Source: JACKOB01 sp024234575 (lineage in GTDB: Bacteria; Pseudomonadota; Gammaproteobacteria; Pseudomonadales; Oleiphilaceae). Taken from it: 64,000 nucleotides of DNA. Positions 42,044 through 51,240 of the stretch are shown here, piece after piece (the stretch's first letter is position 1; each line of letters starts with the position of its first letter). The stretch spans positions 248,001 through 312,000 of the forward strand of contig JBPJFZ010000004.1 of assembly GCA_051208035.1 (NCBI GenBank). The letters run 5' to 3'. A program made the translations under genes and the position numbers. The notes under the pieces are model-generated. The model was not told the DNA's origin, ran no database searches, and saw nothing but the letters and a program-made list of their open reading frames with translations.

Positions 42044-45000
42044 ATGGTCACAAACTCATTGAGCTTTTCCAGGTGTTTGGCTTTCTTTTTATTGCTGATA
42101 ACTTTTCAATTGGCAATGGCGAAGCCCATTCTAAAGCAAGTTCCGGTTGTCGAAGATGAAATACTCCTGTTGGATATTTCTCTCGATAACAATATTGTTG
42201 CGCGTTCTATAGAGGCATACACAAAGGGTGGGCGGACATTGGTTTCGGTGGAATCGCTGTTCGACACCTTAATAGTTAAGTATCAGCTTTATGTTGACCG
42301 ATTGATTGTCTGGCGAGATGAAAAGGAGTATATCTTGCCGTTGAACGTCTTGGTAACCGATAGTTTTTTTGGCAAAAACACTAAGCTGGAAGAGGTTTAT
42401 TGGGCTAACGATGGATACTCTTTATTCTTGGATATATCCGCCTTGTCTGATTTCTTCGGCGTACCGATGGATGTCAACCGCTATCAATTACGTCTGAATA
42501 TTAATACCACCGGAGGCAGTTTTCAGTTTCCCCTACAGAAAATTGCCTTGCTTCGTCAGCAGAGAATTTTAGCTGCGGCGGCACAGTGGAGTGAAGATCA
42601 GGAAGTAAAAGCCCCACCAATCACCCTTGATGATCAATATCGAATTGTCACTATGCCGCAAGGGCGTGTCAGTGGTGCTTTAACCTGGGATCAGAAACGC
42701 AAAGACAATAATTTCTCTGTGCAGCTGGTTTCGGATTTGTTGTATCACTCTGCCGATCTCACGCTTGGTAAGGTTAATGGTGAAGATTTGTCTGCCAACC
42801 TAAGATTATCACGCTATAAAACCCGGCCGGATAAACTGATTCTGGGGGCATTTGATAGCTATAGTTTTGGTGATGTTTCTGGGGTTACTAACAGCCTTAC
42901 CAGCTCGGCAAATGCAGGTCTTGGTGTGACAGTTGATCGAGAGCCACTCAATTTTCGCCGTCGTAACCTCGCTGTTACGCTTGATGAAACCGCGCCACCG
43001 GGATGGGAGGCCGAGCTCTTCCACAACAATCGCTTTTTGCTGGCGACAAGAGTGCCAGACAATGGCCGATTGCTTTTTGAAGATGTGCCCACCGAATATG
43101 GCAATAACTATTACCAGATTAAACTTTACGGCCCTTTTGGTGAAGTCGAGGTTATTGAGAGAGTCTACGATTTGAATACCAATGCTTTGAGCGGTGGCGC
43201 GAAAGCCTATAACGTATATGCGCTGGATAATCGACATCAGGTAATAAATGATAAGAATGACGAAGATTATTCCGTCACCGATTTTGGCGGCACCTTTGAC
43301 TATGGTATCACTGATTATTGGCAGTTTGGTGTTGGCTTTTCAGCGCAAGGGCAAGGTACTGGCAATGATCAACAGTTATACAGTATGAAAAATGCACTGA
43401 CACTACCTGGGATGTTGCTGGAAAATGATGTATCGCTTAGCCAGGACGGTGGTTATGCACAGTTGACCTCCCTAATTGGTAATGCTTACGGAAATCAGCG
43501 TTTTTCGTTGGCTTATGAGTCTGCGCGGGATTTTAGCAGTAGTCGCGTCGATGCGACCGATAGCTCCATTCATGCCGTGAGTGGCAGTTATAACGGTTCA
43601 GTTTTTCTATGGAGTTATTCATTCGGTGGCAGTTATGGTGAGCAGGATGATCTATCTCGCTGGCGTGTCAGTAATTTTTTATCACGCACGTTCGGGATGA
43701 TGAACTTTAGCCATGTGCTTGATTATACAGTGATTGAAACAGAGTTAAATAATGGTGTTGATGCCAATGGTGACCCGGTTTTAGACATTCAAAGCGATGG
43801 TGTCTTGAGCGGTTCATTAGGACTTGCGGGAAAACTAATCAATAACCTGCGCATCAGTGGCAGTATCAACTACGAACCTGCCGCGGACGATCCCATTCTT
43901 GGTAGCTCGGCGATTTCATTGCAATGGAATCCAAAACCCTTTGGTATAAACAATTACATCACGGCGAATTATTACCCGATTGTAGATTCTTCTAATAAAT
44001 GGAGTCTGGGGTATAACGTTGCCTGGGATAGCAAGCAACTGCAGTATACCTTTGCGTCCACTTACAACGCTCAAGATCAATGGACGCTTAGTGCGGGTAT
44101 TCAATTTTTCCTTGGCTATGACTATCACAATAATCGAACCCTTATGCGCAGTTATGCATCGGCAAGCAGTGCGCAGCTGGATGTGCATACCTATCTTGAC
44201 AGACAGGCAAATGGAAGACCTGATCCACTTGATCACAATCTGCCCGGAGTGACGTTTTCCGGCTCGCCAGATTGGGAGGGAATTTCCAGCGGTGAATCCG
44301 GTAGAACGATTCTGCCTGCTTTACCTGCGAATGGTGCGACATATTTCGGCGCAACCTGGAAAGAAGGCTCGGCGACGGTCAATAATGATTATGTCGTGTA
44401 TACCCACCCAGGGGCCAGCATTGATGTGAATATGCCTTTTTATCTTTCATCGGAAATTATGGGATTCGTCGTCAGGGAAGGGAGTGGAAACCCCATCGCA
44501 CACGCCAAAATAGTCCTTACGGGACAATTTGACTCGCGTGAGGCAACGACCGATGCGGATGGTTATTTTGAGTTTGTTGAATTATCCCCTGACAAATATG
44601 AAGTAAAGGTTGCTGCTGATTATCTCGCAGACAAGGGGTATACCGGCGACGTTGTTGGCTACACGGTTGTGTCTCCTCGTGTCGGAGGTTTTGTAGAGCT
44701 GGCCGAGATTGAATTAAGGCGAAAAGATAATGTAAGTGATAATGGCGCAGAACGTATTGTGCCTTTCGAGATAACCCCCAAAAACTCTGAAGCCATTATC
44801 AAAGATGACAATGCCAGAAGACGCCGTAACTATTTCAATCTGCCGGTGAAAGAGAAGGTTGAGGCGGCGCATTCGTTGCCCGCGGAATCAGAAGTGTCGT
44901 CGACCGCTGCGGCTGAGAATCAACAGAAGGCAGAACAAAGTGCCCCGGCGAAATTGGTGGCTGCACCACATCCTGTTCGAGGTGTGCTGCCTTCCGTAAC

Positions 45001-45367
45001 GATGGCTGCACCTGGCTCGGTTTCCAGTGGTACTGCAACCTCTGGTGCGGCACTTAGCTCGGCGGCTAAGGCAGCCTCTGGTAGTACGACGGTGGTGGGT
45101 AAGCAAACGGAAGTCACTCAAGTGCCGTCAATAACAATCCAGTTAGGCGCGCTATCGACACGAGAACAAGCTGAGTCATTGGTTAAAAACTTTACTGATT
45201 TAGCGCAAAAGCCTGAAATACACCAGGGCACCAGCAAAGGTGCGAGCATTTTTCGAGTTATAGTGGGAAGCTTTAAAACGCGTGATTTGGCGCAAAGATT
45301 CGCCAGAGAGCATTTATCCGATAAGAAATACTATATCCGCAAGAGGGCACCTGATGAAATGGAATAA
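42044..45367 (+). CDS. Fimbrial usher-like outer-membrane protein with C-terminal SPOR domain
   Basis: 1107 residues. Signal peptide ~1-27 (LITFQLAMA). Residues ~30-790 read as an amphipathic beta-barrel usher, closer to the alternative (CFA/I or TcfC-like) ushers than to PapC, with a plug-like middle part (NFRRRNLAVTLDETAPPGWEAEL ... NGRLLFEDVPTEYG). ~805-890 is a carboxypeptidase-regulatory-like beta domain (GFVVREGSGNPIAHAKIVL, TDADGYFEF). ~890-1025 is an Ala/Ser/Pro linker. ~1027-1104 is a SPOR domain (PSITIQLGALSTREQAESLV ... IFRVIVGSFKTRDLAQRFA). Stop overlaps the next gene. Confidence 0.85.
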   Translation: MVTNSLSFSRCLAFFLLLITFQLAMAKPILKQVPVVEDEILLLDISLDNNIVARSIEAYTKGGRTLVSVESLFDTLIVKYQLYVDRLIVWRDEKEYILPLNVLVTDSFFGKNTKLEEVYWANDGYSLFLDISALSDFFGVPMDVNRYQLRLNINTTGGSFQFPLQKIALLRQQRILAAAAQWSEDQEVKAPPITLDDQYRIVTMPQGRVSGALTWDQKRKDNNFSVQLVSDLLYHSADLTLGKVNGEDLSANLRLSRYKTRPDKLILGAFDSYSFGDVSGVTNSLTSSANAGLGVTVDREPLNFRRRNLAVTLDETAPPGWEAELFHNNRFLLATRVPDNGRLLFEDVPTEYGNNYYQIKLYGPFGEVEVIERVYDLNTNALSGGAKAYNVYALDNRHQVINDKNDEDYSVTDFGGTFDYGITDYWQFGVGFSAQGQGTGNDQQLYSMKNALTLPGMLLENDVSLSQDGGYAQLTSLIGNAYGNQRFSLAYESARDFSSSRVDATDSSIHAVSGSYNGSVFLWSYSFGGSYGEQDDLSRWRVSNFLSRTFGMMNFSHVLDYTVIETELNNGVDANGDPVLDIQSDGVLSGSLGLAGKLINNLRISGSINYEPAADDPILGSSAISLQWNPKPFGINNYITANYYPIVDSSNKWSLGYNVAWDSKQLQYTFASTYNAQDQWTLSAGIQFFLGYDYHNNRTLMRSYASASSAQLDVHTYLDRQANGRPDPLDHNLPGVTFSGSPDWEGISSGESGRTILPALPANGATYFGATWKEGSATVNNDYVVYTHPGASIDVNMPFYLSSEIMGFVVREGSGNPIAHAKIVLTGQFDSREATTDADGYFEFVELSPDKYEVKVAADYLADKGYTGDVVGYTVVSPRVGGFVELAEIELRRKDNVSDNGAERIVPFEITPKNSEAIIKDDNARRRRNYFNLPVKEKVEAAHSLPAESEVSSTAAAENQQKAEQSAPAKLVAAPHPVRGVLPSVTMAAPGSVSSGTATSGAALSSAAKAASGSTTVVGKQTEVTQVPSITIQLGALSTREQAESLVKNFTDLAQKPEIHQGTSKGASIFRVIVGSFKTRDLAQRFAREHLSDKKYYIRKRAPDEME

Positions 45368-45908
45368 GGTTGCATGTGACTTGCTATCCGCTGCGACAGG
45401 GGTTAAAAAAATAGTCGCCTTGCCTGTGGCTGGTTTAATAATGATGGTTGTCGTAAGCAGCCCCGCTGCTGCTGGTGCTACGCCCGTATTCATCGCCTAT
45501 GATGAGGTATCTTTCGGCCAGGTCTTGTTTGTTTCCGGAAATTGCACGATGAGCCACGTTGATGGCTCATTCACCTTTGCCAGTCCTGATTCTATGTGCG
45601 GGGCAGCAGGTAAAGGCACTCCTGGGCACTATCTGATCATTACCGAGCCCGGCAAACAAGTCAGGATTAAGGTTTTACAACGGGATAATGAAGGTGATGG
45701 TTTCGTTTATATTCCGGCGGGGGAGTTAATCAGTGATGCTGAAACGCTGGCAATCACCCCTAACATTGCACAGGATATTAGCAGCGGTGCTGCCGGCAGT
45801 GTGAGGATCAAATTGGGGGGGCAACTTCTCATTTTATCGCCCACCACCCCGAGTAGCAGTTTTAATTTGATTAAAGTTGACGGTATCGAGTGGAGTATTC
45901 TCCCATAG
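45354..45908 (+). CDS. DUF4402-like fimbrial subunit 3 (possible minor or tip subunit)
   Basis: 184 residues from the ATG that overlaps the usher stop by 14 bases, giving translational coupling. Signal peptide to ~40 (VVVSSPAAAG). One Cys pair, a GKGTPGHYLIITEPG block like the GTPG block of the two main subunits, and GSVRIKLGGQLLILSP near the end. Shorter than the other subunits. Its position after the usher fits a minor or tip subunit. Confidence 0.7.
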   Translation: MKWNKVACDLLSAATGVKKIVALPVAGLIMMVVVSSPAAAGATPVFIAYDEVSFGQVLFVSGNCTMSHVDGSFTFASPDSMCGAAGKGTPGHYLIITEPGKQVRIKVLQRDNEGDGFVYIPAGELISDAETLAITPNIAQDISSGAAGSVRIKLGGQLLILSPTTPSSSFNLIKVDGIEWSILP

Positions 45909-45947
45909 CGAGTAGCGCGTGCAGTTAGATATTGAAGTGGGACACAA

Positions 45948-47048
45948 ATGAAGTTTATCGCTGGTTATCCGATATTATGTCTGGTGTCGCTTTTATTGTT
46001 TGGCTGCCAAACAACCGTGGAGATAGCCGGCAATGAACATCGCACGGTCGTAGAAAAGTGGCAAGAACTGGCCAGATACGCTGAAAGTAAGCTGGTACAG
46101 TACCCGATGACGATTACTGCGGAGTTGGCTATCTCCGATAAGGCCGGTGAAGCGCGCTATGTTTTGAAAAACATCCAACTGAGTGCGTCGGAAAATAGTT
46201 ACAATGTGAATTTGGTGCAACCCTCCTTTACCCATAAATACATCTGTCATCCGGTTTGCAATCAGCTCTTGGAATTTATCCCAATCGAGGAAAATAAAGG
46301 GGCGACCATACTCAGTTTGTATTTCAATCATCATGAATTTGAACTGTTCGAGTTTTATGGCCACCTCTACCGCTTAAACGATGCCATTGGCCTATTGGAT
46401 GTTATTGACGCCGGCCATGTGGAAGAATATTTAGGTACTATTGTTCAGGAGCAAATAAGAGTAAATGACTTGCGTGAGTTTATGCTCTATCTGTCAGACC
46501 GTTTGTCCGCTGGCGCGTATGAAAACTTTCTTAACAATTCTGATGTGGCGGGCAAACCCAGGCATCAATTGGCGGGGGCGGGGAGTGCCAGAGATTTTAG
46601 TCAGACGATGCCAAGTGAATCTGATCACTGGAATTTAAACGTTGGTAAAAATAATAAAGCCCCGGAAAGTGATTTGTGGGTAGCCCATGCTGGCGAAGAA
46701 GCTAAGCGCTGGTCACCTATTTTGAGTGTAACAAATTATACTCCCACCATTGACTGGACCCCGGGATCGTTGGAAAAAGAAGCCTGGCGGCGTGCAAGGA
46801 AGTTACCCTTTACGCTTGAGGACTATGTCTGCTCTTATAAGCAAAATAGTTTTGGCTGGGTAACGAGAGTTAGCGATACGGATGTTACTGTTGAACTTAT
46901 GGGGCAGGCTAAGGTAGTGAGAGACGGCATGATCAGTGATGTTGAAGACGGGTTTCTATTTAGTGACAGTAAATCGATTTCTTTTATACCTATCAAAGGG
47001 AAGAAAACATTCAAACTTAATGAAGTGGCAGCATGCTACCCGCAGTAG
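45948..47048 (+). CDS. Hypothetical lipoprotein at the end of the fimbrial operon
   Basis: 366 residues. Lipobox LLLFGC, Cys20. The mature part is mixed alpha/beta, with an N-terminal half of ~200 residues containing two cysteines (HKYICHPVC), a low-complexity Asn/Ser region, and a last 70 residues that read as an SH3-like strand group (DYVCSYKQNSFGWVTRVS ... MSDVEDGFLF-like). No family recognised. Co-transcription with the usher and subunit 3 is likely from the 39-base gap; a role in surface retention of the fibre is a guess. Confidence 0.65.
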   Translation: MKFIAGYPILCLVSLLLFGCQTTVEIAGNEHRTVVEKWQELARYAESKLVQYPMTITAELAISDKAGEARYVLKNIQLSASENSYNVNLVQPSFTHKYICHPVCNQLLEFIPIEENKGATILSLYFNHHEFELFEFYGHLYRLNDAIGLLDVIDAGHVEEYLGTIVQEQIRVNDLREFMLYLSDRLSAGAYENFLNNSDVAGKPRHQLAGAGSARDFSQTMPSESDHWNLNVGKNNKAPESDLWVAHAGEEAKRWSPILSVTNYTPTIDWTPGSLEKEAWRRARKLPFTLEDYVCSYKQNSFGWVTRVSDTDVTVELMGQAKVVRDGMISDVEDGFLFSDSKSISFIPIKGKKTFKLNEVAACYPQ

Positions 47049-47175
47049 ATTGTGGTTTTATCGGCATGCCCGGGTCAGTTAACCCATGCAGTGTGATTGC
47101 GCGCATTAACTAAACTCATTCAGCACTGATTTCGTATGTGATGTAAATGCAGAAAAGCTAATAAGAGGTGCCTCG

Positions 47176-47793
47176 TTATTTTGAGGCAAGAATGTTGGGC
47201 ATAAATTTCGAGGTGGAAGCAACCACCTTGTTGGTTTTGAAGTTTACCAGTCTTGCATTGATGATTACGCCTCGGTCGTTTTCAACGAGCGTACCCACCA
47301 GGACGTAACCGACATCAATTTTAGAGGTAAAGAGGTTTTGGTCTCTGGCTAGTACAAAGTCACCATGAGCGTTAACGGTGAGTATATCCGTTAGCTTATG
47401 GTCTACGACTGGCAGGCCGATTTCCTGTAAATCATTGATAAAGTATTCCGCAAGTTGATTTCCTAAGGCGCTGGTTTTTCTGAGTGTTGAGTCAAAATAA
47501 ACAAATGAAGAAACAAAAATAGGGTCTTCGATGTGAGCACCTGCTAAGTCACGTTGCAGATCAGCGGCCATCTGCTCGGTGTATTCGCTCAGTAATTGAA
47601 AATGAAGATTAGTCTGGTAAAGGGTTGGGTCAGTTTGCGCTCTGTCTGCTGGTGCACTCAAATCGCTACAATTATAAAAATCACCATTGTCATCGGCGCA
47701 AAGCCTGGAACTATTAGCATATTGAGTCGTAGAACAGCCCGACAGGCCTTCAATAACTAATGAAATGCAAAGGGCTTTGGTCACTATATTCAT
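47176..47793 (-). CDS. FlgO-domain lipoprotein 3
   Basis: 205 residues. Lipobox IEGLSGC, Cys20. FlgO-type domain ~60-195: AADLQRDLAG, IFVSSFVYFDSTLRKTSALG, QLAEYFINDLQEIGLPVVDHK, GDFVLARDQNLF, VGYVLVGTLVENDRGVIINARLVNFKTNKVVAS. Closest local relative is FlgO-like gene 2. It lies at the far end of the fimbrial locus, converging with it, so three FlgO-type lipoproteins bracket the fimbrial genes. Outer membrane by prediction. Confidence 0.75.
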   Translation of the reverse strand: MNIVTKALCISLVIEGLSGCSTTQYANSSRLCADDNGDFYNCSDLSAPADRAQTDPTLYQTNLHFQLLSEYTEQMAADLQRDLAGAHIEDPIFVSSFVYFDSTLRKTSALGNQLAEYFINDLQEIGLPVVDHKLTDILTVNAHGDFVLARDQNLFTSKIDVGYVLVGTLVENDRGVIINARLVNFKTNKVVASTSKFMPNILASK

Positions 47794-47901
47794 GTTCTTA
47801 CCTACAAGTTAACTATGTCGCTTTGCCACATTTTTGCCGCATTAAGAATTATTTTGCTGCTTCTAGTGAATTAAGCAAAATATAGGCCATTTGCTGCGTA
47901 T

Positions 47902-48663
47902 TTAAAATCCGAGGTGATTCAGCTTTGGTAAGTATTTCCCTCGTTGCACCTCATCATCAAAAGAGGCGACAACAGAATAACGGCCCTGTTTATTTTCAAA
48001 CCAATCAATTGAAAGGCCTGGCCACTTGTCTTTTAAGTAAATGGTCATCGCCTGGGCCCGGAAGGGTTCGCTAAATTCCAGCAGTTTCAGTTTATTGTCT
48101 GGTTGGTAGACTACAGGTGCATCACGGGTGATGTATCGGTAGTGGTCATAAATGTAGCGGCTATACCAGCGCGCACCAGGAGGGATCGTCGCCCAATTCA
48201 TCTCGGTTTTTATTCTCCCTGGGCCATAATTATAGGCGGCCAATGCCATTTGCAGATCGCCATAGCGGTCGAGTAATTGTTTTAGATAGCGACTACCGGC
48301 ATCGATATTAATACAGGGGGTGTATAAGTCGCTTTGGTTCTCGATACCGAGATGTTTGGCGGTTCCCGGCCACTGTATCTGCATGATGCCAATGGCATTG
48401 GCTTTGGATTTCGCTTTAGCGTCGAAGTCTGATTCGCCTCGGGCAACGGCAAGTAATAAGGGGAGGGGAAGTTGATAATTAGCACTGGCTGCTTTAAAGC
48501 ATGATATGTGTGGGAAAGCACCTTGAATCTCCTGACTGAGAGATTGGTTTGAAATATCCCTCCAGGTTTTATGCAGATCCCAGGGCGTCATGTTGCCCAA
48601 AGTGGATTCAGACAAGAGCATCGTCATGAAAATAAATACTCGGGTTAACTGATGCACCTGCAT
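47902..48663 (-). CDS. Lytic transglycosylase (SLT) with SPOR-like tail
   Basis: 253 residues. Short hydrophobic N-terminus (FIFMTMLLSESTLGN) for export. SLT domain ~50-180: catalytic Glu in AVARGESDFDAKAKS, GIMQIQWPGTAKHLG, IDAGSRYLKQLLDRYGDL and AAYNYGPGRI. The last ~60 residues (FRAQAMTIYLKDKWPGLSI ... RYSVVASFDDEVQ) have the alternating helix-strand pattern of a SPOR-like domain. Cleaves peptidoglycan in the periplasm, possibly to make room for an envelope-spanning assembly. Same strand as the SPOR-like gene, 35 bases away. Confidence 0.85.
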   Translation of the reverse strand: MQVHQLTRVFIFMTMLLSESTLGNMTPWDLHKTWRDISNQSLSQEIQGAFPHISCFKAASANYQLPLPLLLAVARGESDFDAKAKSKANAIGIMQIQWPGTAKHLGIENQSDLYTPCINIDAGSRYLKQLLDRYGDLQMALAAYNYGPGRIKTEMNWATIPPGARWYSRYIYDHYRYITRDAPVVYQPDNKLKLLEFSEPFRAQAMTIYLKDKWPGLSIDWFENKQGRYSVVASFDDEVQRGKYLPKLNHLGF

Positions 48664-48698
48664 AATTTACAGCCTCTTATAACGACAAAGGTAATTGC

Positions 48699-49328
48699 CT
48701 AACCAGCGCTTGGCTGCAAGGCTGAAGGGCCGGTAATCGACTCTATCGCTTTCAGAAAATCCTCCTTGGACTGATCACCAGCGATCCTGACTGCCGCCAG
48801 ATATTTGGTTTGCAGACCGGTGTGGTTAACTACCACGGTGTAGGTGAAGCCGGTTTTTTTCTGCAGAAAGTGAACAAACGCCTCCGCCTGACTTTTATTG
48901 TCAAAAGGCCGCCAGAAAAATACCTGCTGTTCAGTTGTTGCTGCAGGACCGTTGTGAAGCGCATCGCCAGCAACAGGCGCAGTCTCTTCGGGGGCGGTAA
49001 TCTCTTTAGCAGCGACAGGCACGAAGTTGCCGAATCGGTCTTCCAGTGAGTTGATTAATTTGTCTACCTGGTTGTTTGCAAATTGCTCGGGCGTTGCGGC
49101 TTCGGGCTCTTGGTCTTGCCTATCCAGAAACATATGGCTGTCTTTCTCTTTGTGATTGGCTTCAACCATTTGCAGATCTGGCTGGGTTCGCTTAAAGATC
49201 GCGTCTGCCGCGTTCATGCCAGACTGCTTTAGTCCATCTACTATTTGCCGGGACTGATCTGGCACCAGCAGATATAGCGAACCAGATGTAATGGCAATGC
49301 CAGTAATAATGCCCGTTAGTTTTATCAT
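48699..49328 (-). CDS. Membrane-anchored protein with SPOR-like C-terminus
   Basis: 209 residues from the ATG behind TGTGGAG. One N-terminal membrane segment (MIKLTGIITGIAITSGSLYL), a Glu/Gln/Ala-rich linker, then a C-terminal ~80-residue block (VFFWRPFDNKSQAEAFVHFL, YTVVVNHTGLQTKYLAAVRI) of SPOR-like pattern. Probably a periplasmic peptidoglycan-binding anchor. Co-directional with and 35 bases upstream of the transglycosylase; divergent from the motor-like pair. Confidence 0.6.
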   Translation of the reverse strand: MIKLTGIITGIAITSGSLYLLVPDQSRQIVDGLKQSGMNAADAIFKRTQPDLQMVEANHKEKDSHMFLDRQDQEPEAATPEQFANNQVDKLINSLEDRFGNFVPVAAKEITAPEETAPVAGDALHNGPAATTEQQVFFWRPFDNKSQAEAFVHFLQKKTGFTYTVVVNHTGLQTKYLAAVRIAGDQSKEDFLKAIESITGPSALQPSAG

Positions 49329-49527
49329 TTTAGTCTCCACATTCCCCATCGCCTTAAGTGGCGCTATCTATATTGCTTTGTGTGTATAGACGACAGAGCG
49401 CTCAAAAATTGAGAAACCTTTCTCAATCTGTCTGCATTCGGTCGTCTTCTCTTTATTAGCAGCTTGCGGATCAGTTGGGTCGGCTAAAAAACAGGTTGAT
49501 TGGTTATCAAGTGATGAAGGGGAAATC

Positions 49528-50271
49528 ATGAGCTTGTTGAAGTTTACGGGGGACGGCTTAGGTCATTATATGTTTGGTTTAATAAATAGAATGCGTCGAC
49601 ATTCCTTCGTTAACGGATTACTAATTGGGAGCGTCGCAACTGTATTGTGTTGGTTACTATTTCTTTGTGTAGCCGGTCTGACAGCTTGGCTGGACTTTTC
49701 CCCCGGTGAGTCTAGTCGCAATGGGATAGTCAGTGCGTTTACGTTCGTCACAAATAACCTTGGTGGCTCATTGCTCGCTTTTGCCTTGGTTTCTATTGCT
49801 TATGGTTATTACCTCTGGCAGTTAAAGAAAGGGCTTTCTTCTCAAACCCTAACTTTTTTGGAGGTACGAAAATTCACCGTAAAATTACAGGCATTGTCGA
49901 GTTTGTTTTTCGGTATCGGCGTTCTCTGGACGGCTATCGGTATGCGCAGTGCATTGCTGGTGGCGCTGGGTGATTTGGATGCGGATAGCGCCGCTATGCT
50001 GGGGGCCTTTGAAATTCTTAAACGCTTGGTGGATGGAGGTATTCTTATTGCGCTCTCGACCACCATTGTTGGCGGTTTCGGTGGCTACCTGATGAAGCTG
50101 ATTGAAACCTTTGCGGTCGCCGCTGATATACAGGCATTAGCGGCCGCAGAAGACGATCGAAAAAACAATGATGTGCTAAGTCTATTAGGGGCGATTGAAG
50201 CGAACACTTTTAAGTCAGACAACTTCGAAACATTGACTACCGAACTGGTCTCGGTAAAAAGGGCGGACTAA
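49528..50271 (+). CDS. MotA/TolQ/ExbB-like membrane protein
   Basis: 247 residues with four hydrophobic segments near 30-53, 76-96, 118-142 and 165-190. The third and fourth carry the TolQ/MotA-type pattern: GIGVLWTAIGMRSALLVAL and LVDGGILIALSTTIVGGFGG, the latter with the paired Thr that line the proton path in TolQ. The cytoplasmic tail is ~55 residues. Its stop and the start of the next gene overlap by one base (TAATG). Candidate proton-channel stator subunit. Match is by pattern only. Confidence 0.6.
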   Translation: MSLLKFTGDGLGHYMFGLINRMRRHSFVNGLLIGSVATVLCWLLFLCVAGLTAWLDFSPGESSRNGIVSAFTFVTNNLGGSLLAFALVSIAYGYYLWQLKKGLSSQTLTFLEVRKFTVKLQALSSLFFGIGVLWTAIGMRSALLVALGDLDADSAAMLGAFEILKRLVDGGILIALSTTIVGGFGGYLMKLIETFAVAADIQALAAAEDDRKNNDVLSLLGAIEANTFKSDNFETLTTELVSVKRAD

Positions 50272-51161
50272 TGCTATTAAACAGCGGCGATACATATCGA
50301 CCAACGGACGGCCAGTTGGAAATAGCAAGCCTGGAAACCGACATCATGCGCTTTATGGCCATTATTGGCTTTTGCCTGATGATCATCTTTGCCCTGGTGC
50401 AGAGTATGCCGGTGTCACAAAGCTCTGCCGCCATAAAAGATGCTCGATCTGAGCAGGGTCAGCAATTGTTGGCAGTCACTACACAGCGGGCAGATCTATC
50501 GACGTTGCTTAGCGAAAATCAACAATTGAGGCATGCGCAACAACAATACGTGGCCAAGCTAGATCAAATCGCCCATGCTTTAAGGCTAGAAATGGAGAAA
50601 TTAGACCAGGCCGAAAGTCAGCTGAAACAGCAGTTCAATAGTCTTAGAACATTACAACAAGCCACCAGACTGGTCGCCCTGTCGCTGGTAGAGAGTAAAA
50701 CCACCGCCGAAAAACTTAAAGATGGGCAGGAAAAAATAGCCAGAGCTCAGCCCTCTAGCCAAGCAACACCGATGCCAGTAGAAATGCAGCCTAGACCAAA
50801 CGAGGCTGCGTCTGCTGCATTAGCGGATAAAGGCTATACCTTGCAGTTTGAGTCGGATGCCGTTTTTAGGCAGTTAGTTTTATCGAATAAAGTGCAATTA
50901 TTTGTGCAAACGGCAGAGGGCTATTTGGTATTTAAGCAAAGTGGTTTCGTGTCAGCGACCTTGAATCACAGCGTTTACCCCATGGATGAGACCACGGTAC
51001 CCGAGGTGTTTGTGAAACTGCGAAAGGGGAATTCTACTGGCCCAGTTGCCTGGACAGTTGCTTTGCCCTCGGCCACCGTGGATGAGGTGAATTTACTGAT
51101 GTCAAAATACCAACAGGGTGCCATGGTGATTGATAGGTTTGCGCGTGTTTATAGGAAGTAG
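50271..51161 (+). CDS. ExbD/MotB-like single-span protein with coiled coil
   Basis: 296 residues. Short cytoplasmic N-terminus with Asp24 at the edge of one membrane segment (DIMRFMAIIGFCLMIIFAL), the layout of ExbD/TolR/MotB where that Asp carries protons. Then a long periplasmic part with a Gln/Leu/Glu-rich coiled coil ~60-160 and a beta-rich ~95-residue end. No OmpA-type domain in this chain; a separate OmpA-domain protein is encoded at 52102-52947. Coupled to the previous gene by a one-base overlap. Confidence 0.6.
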   Translation: MLLNSGDTYRPTDGQLEIASLETDIMRFMAIIGFCLMIIFALVQSMPVSQSSAAIKDARSEQGQQLLAVTTQRADLSTLLSENQQLRHAQQQYVAKLDQIAHALRLEMEKLDQAESQLKQQFNSLRTLQQATRLVALSLVESKTTAEKLKDGQEKIARAQPSSQATPMPVEMQPRPNEAASAALADKGYTLQFESDAVFRQLVLSNKVQLFVQTAEGYLVFKQSGFVSATLNHSVYPMDETTVPEVFVKLRKGNSTGPVAWTVALPSATVDEVNLLMSKYQQGAMVIDRFARVYRK

Positions 51162-51240
51162 CAGGGGAATGCTAAGATGATTAATCAGAGGTTTCTAACG
51201 TAATACTAATAATCAAAAGTTCAACGATTCAAATTCCAGC

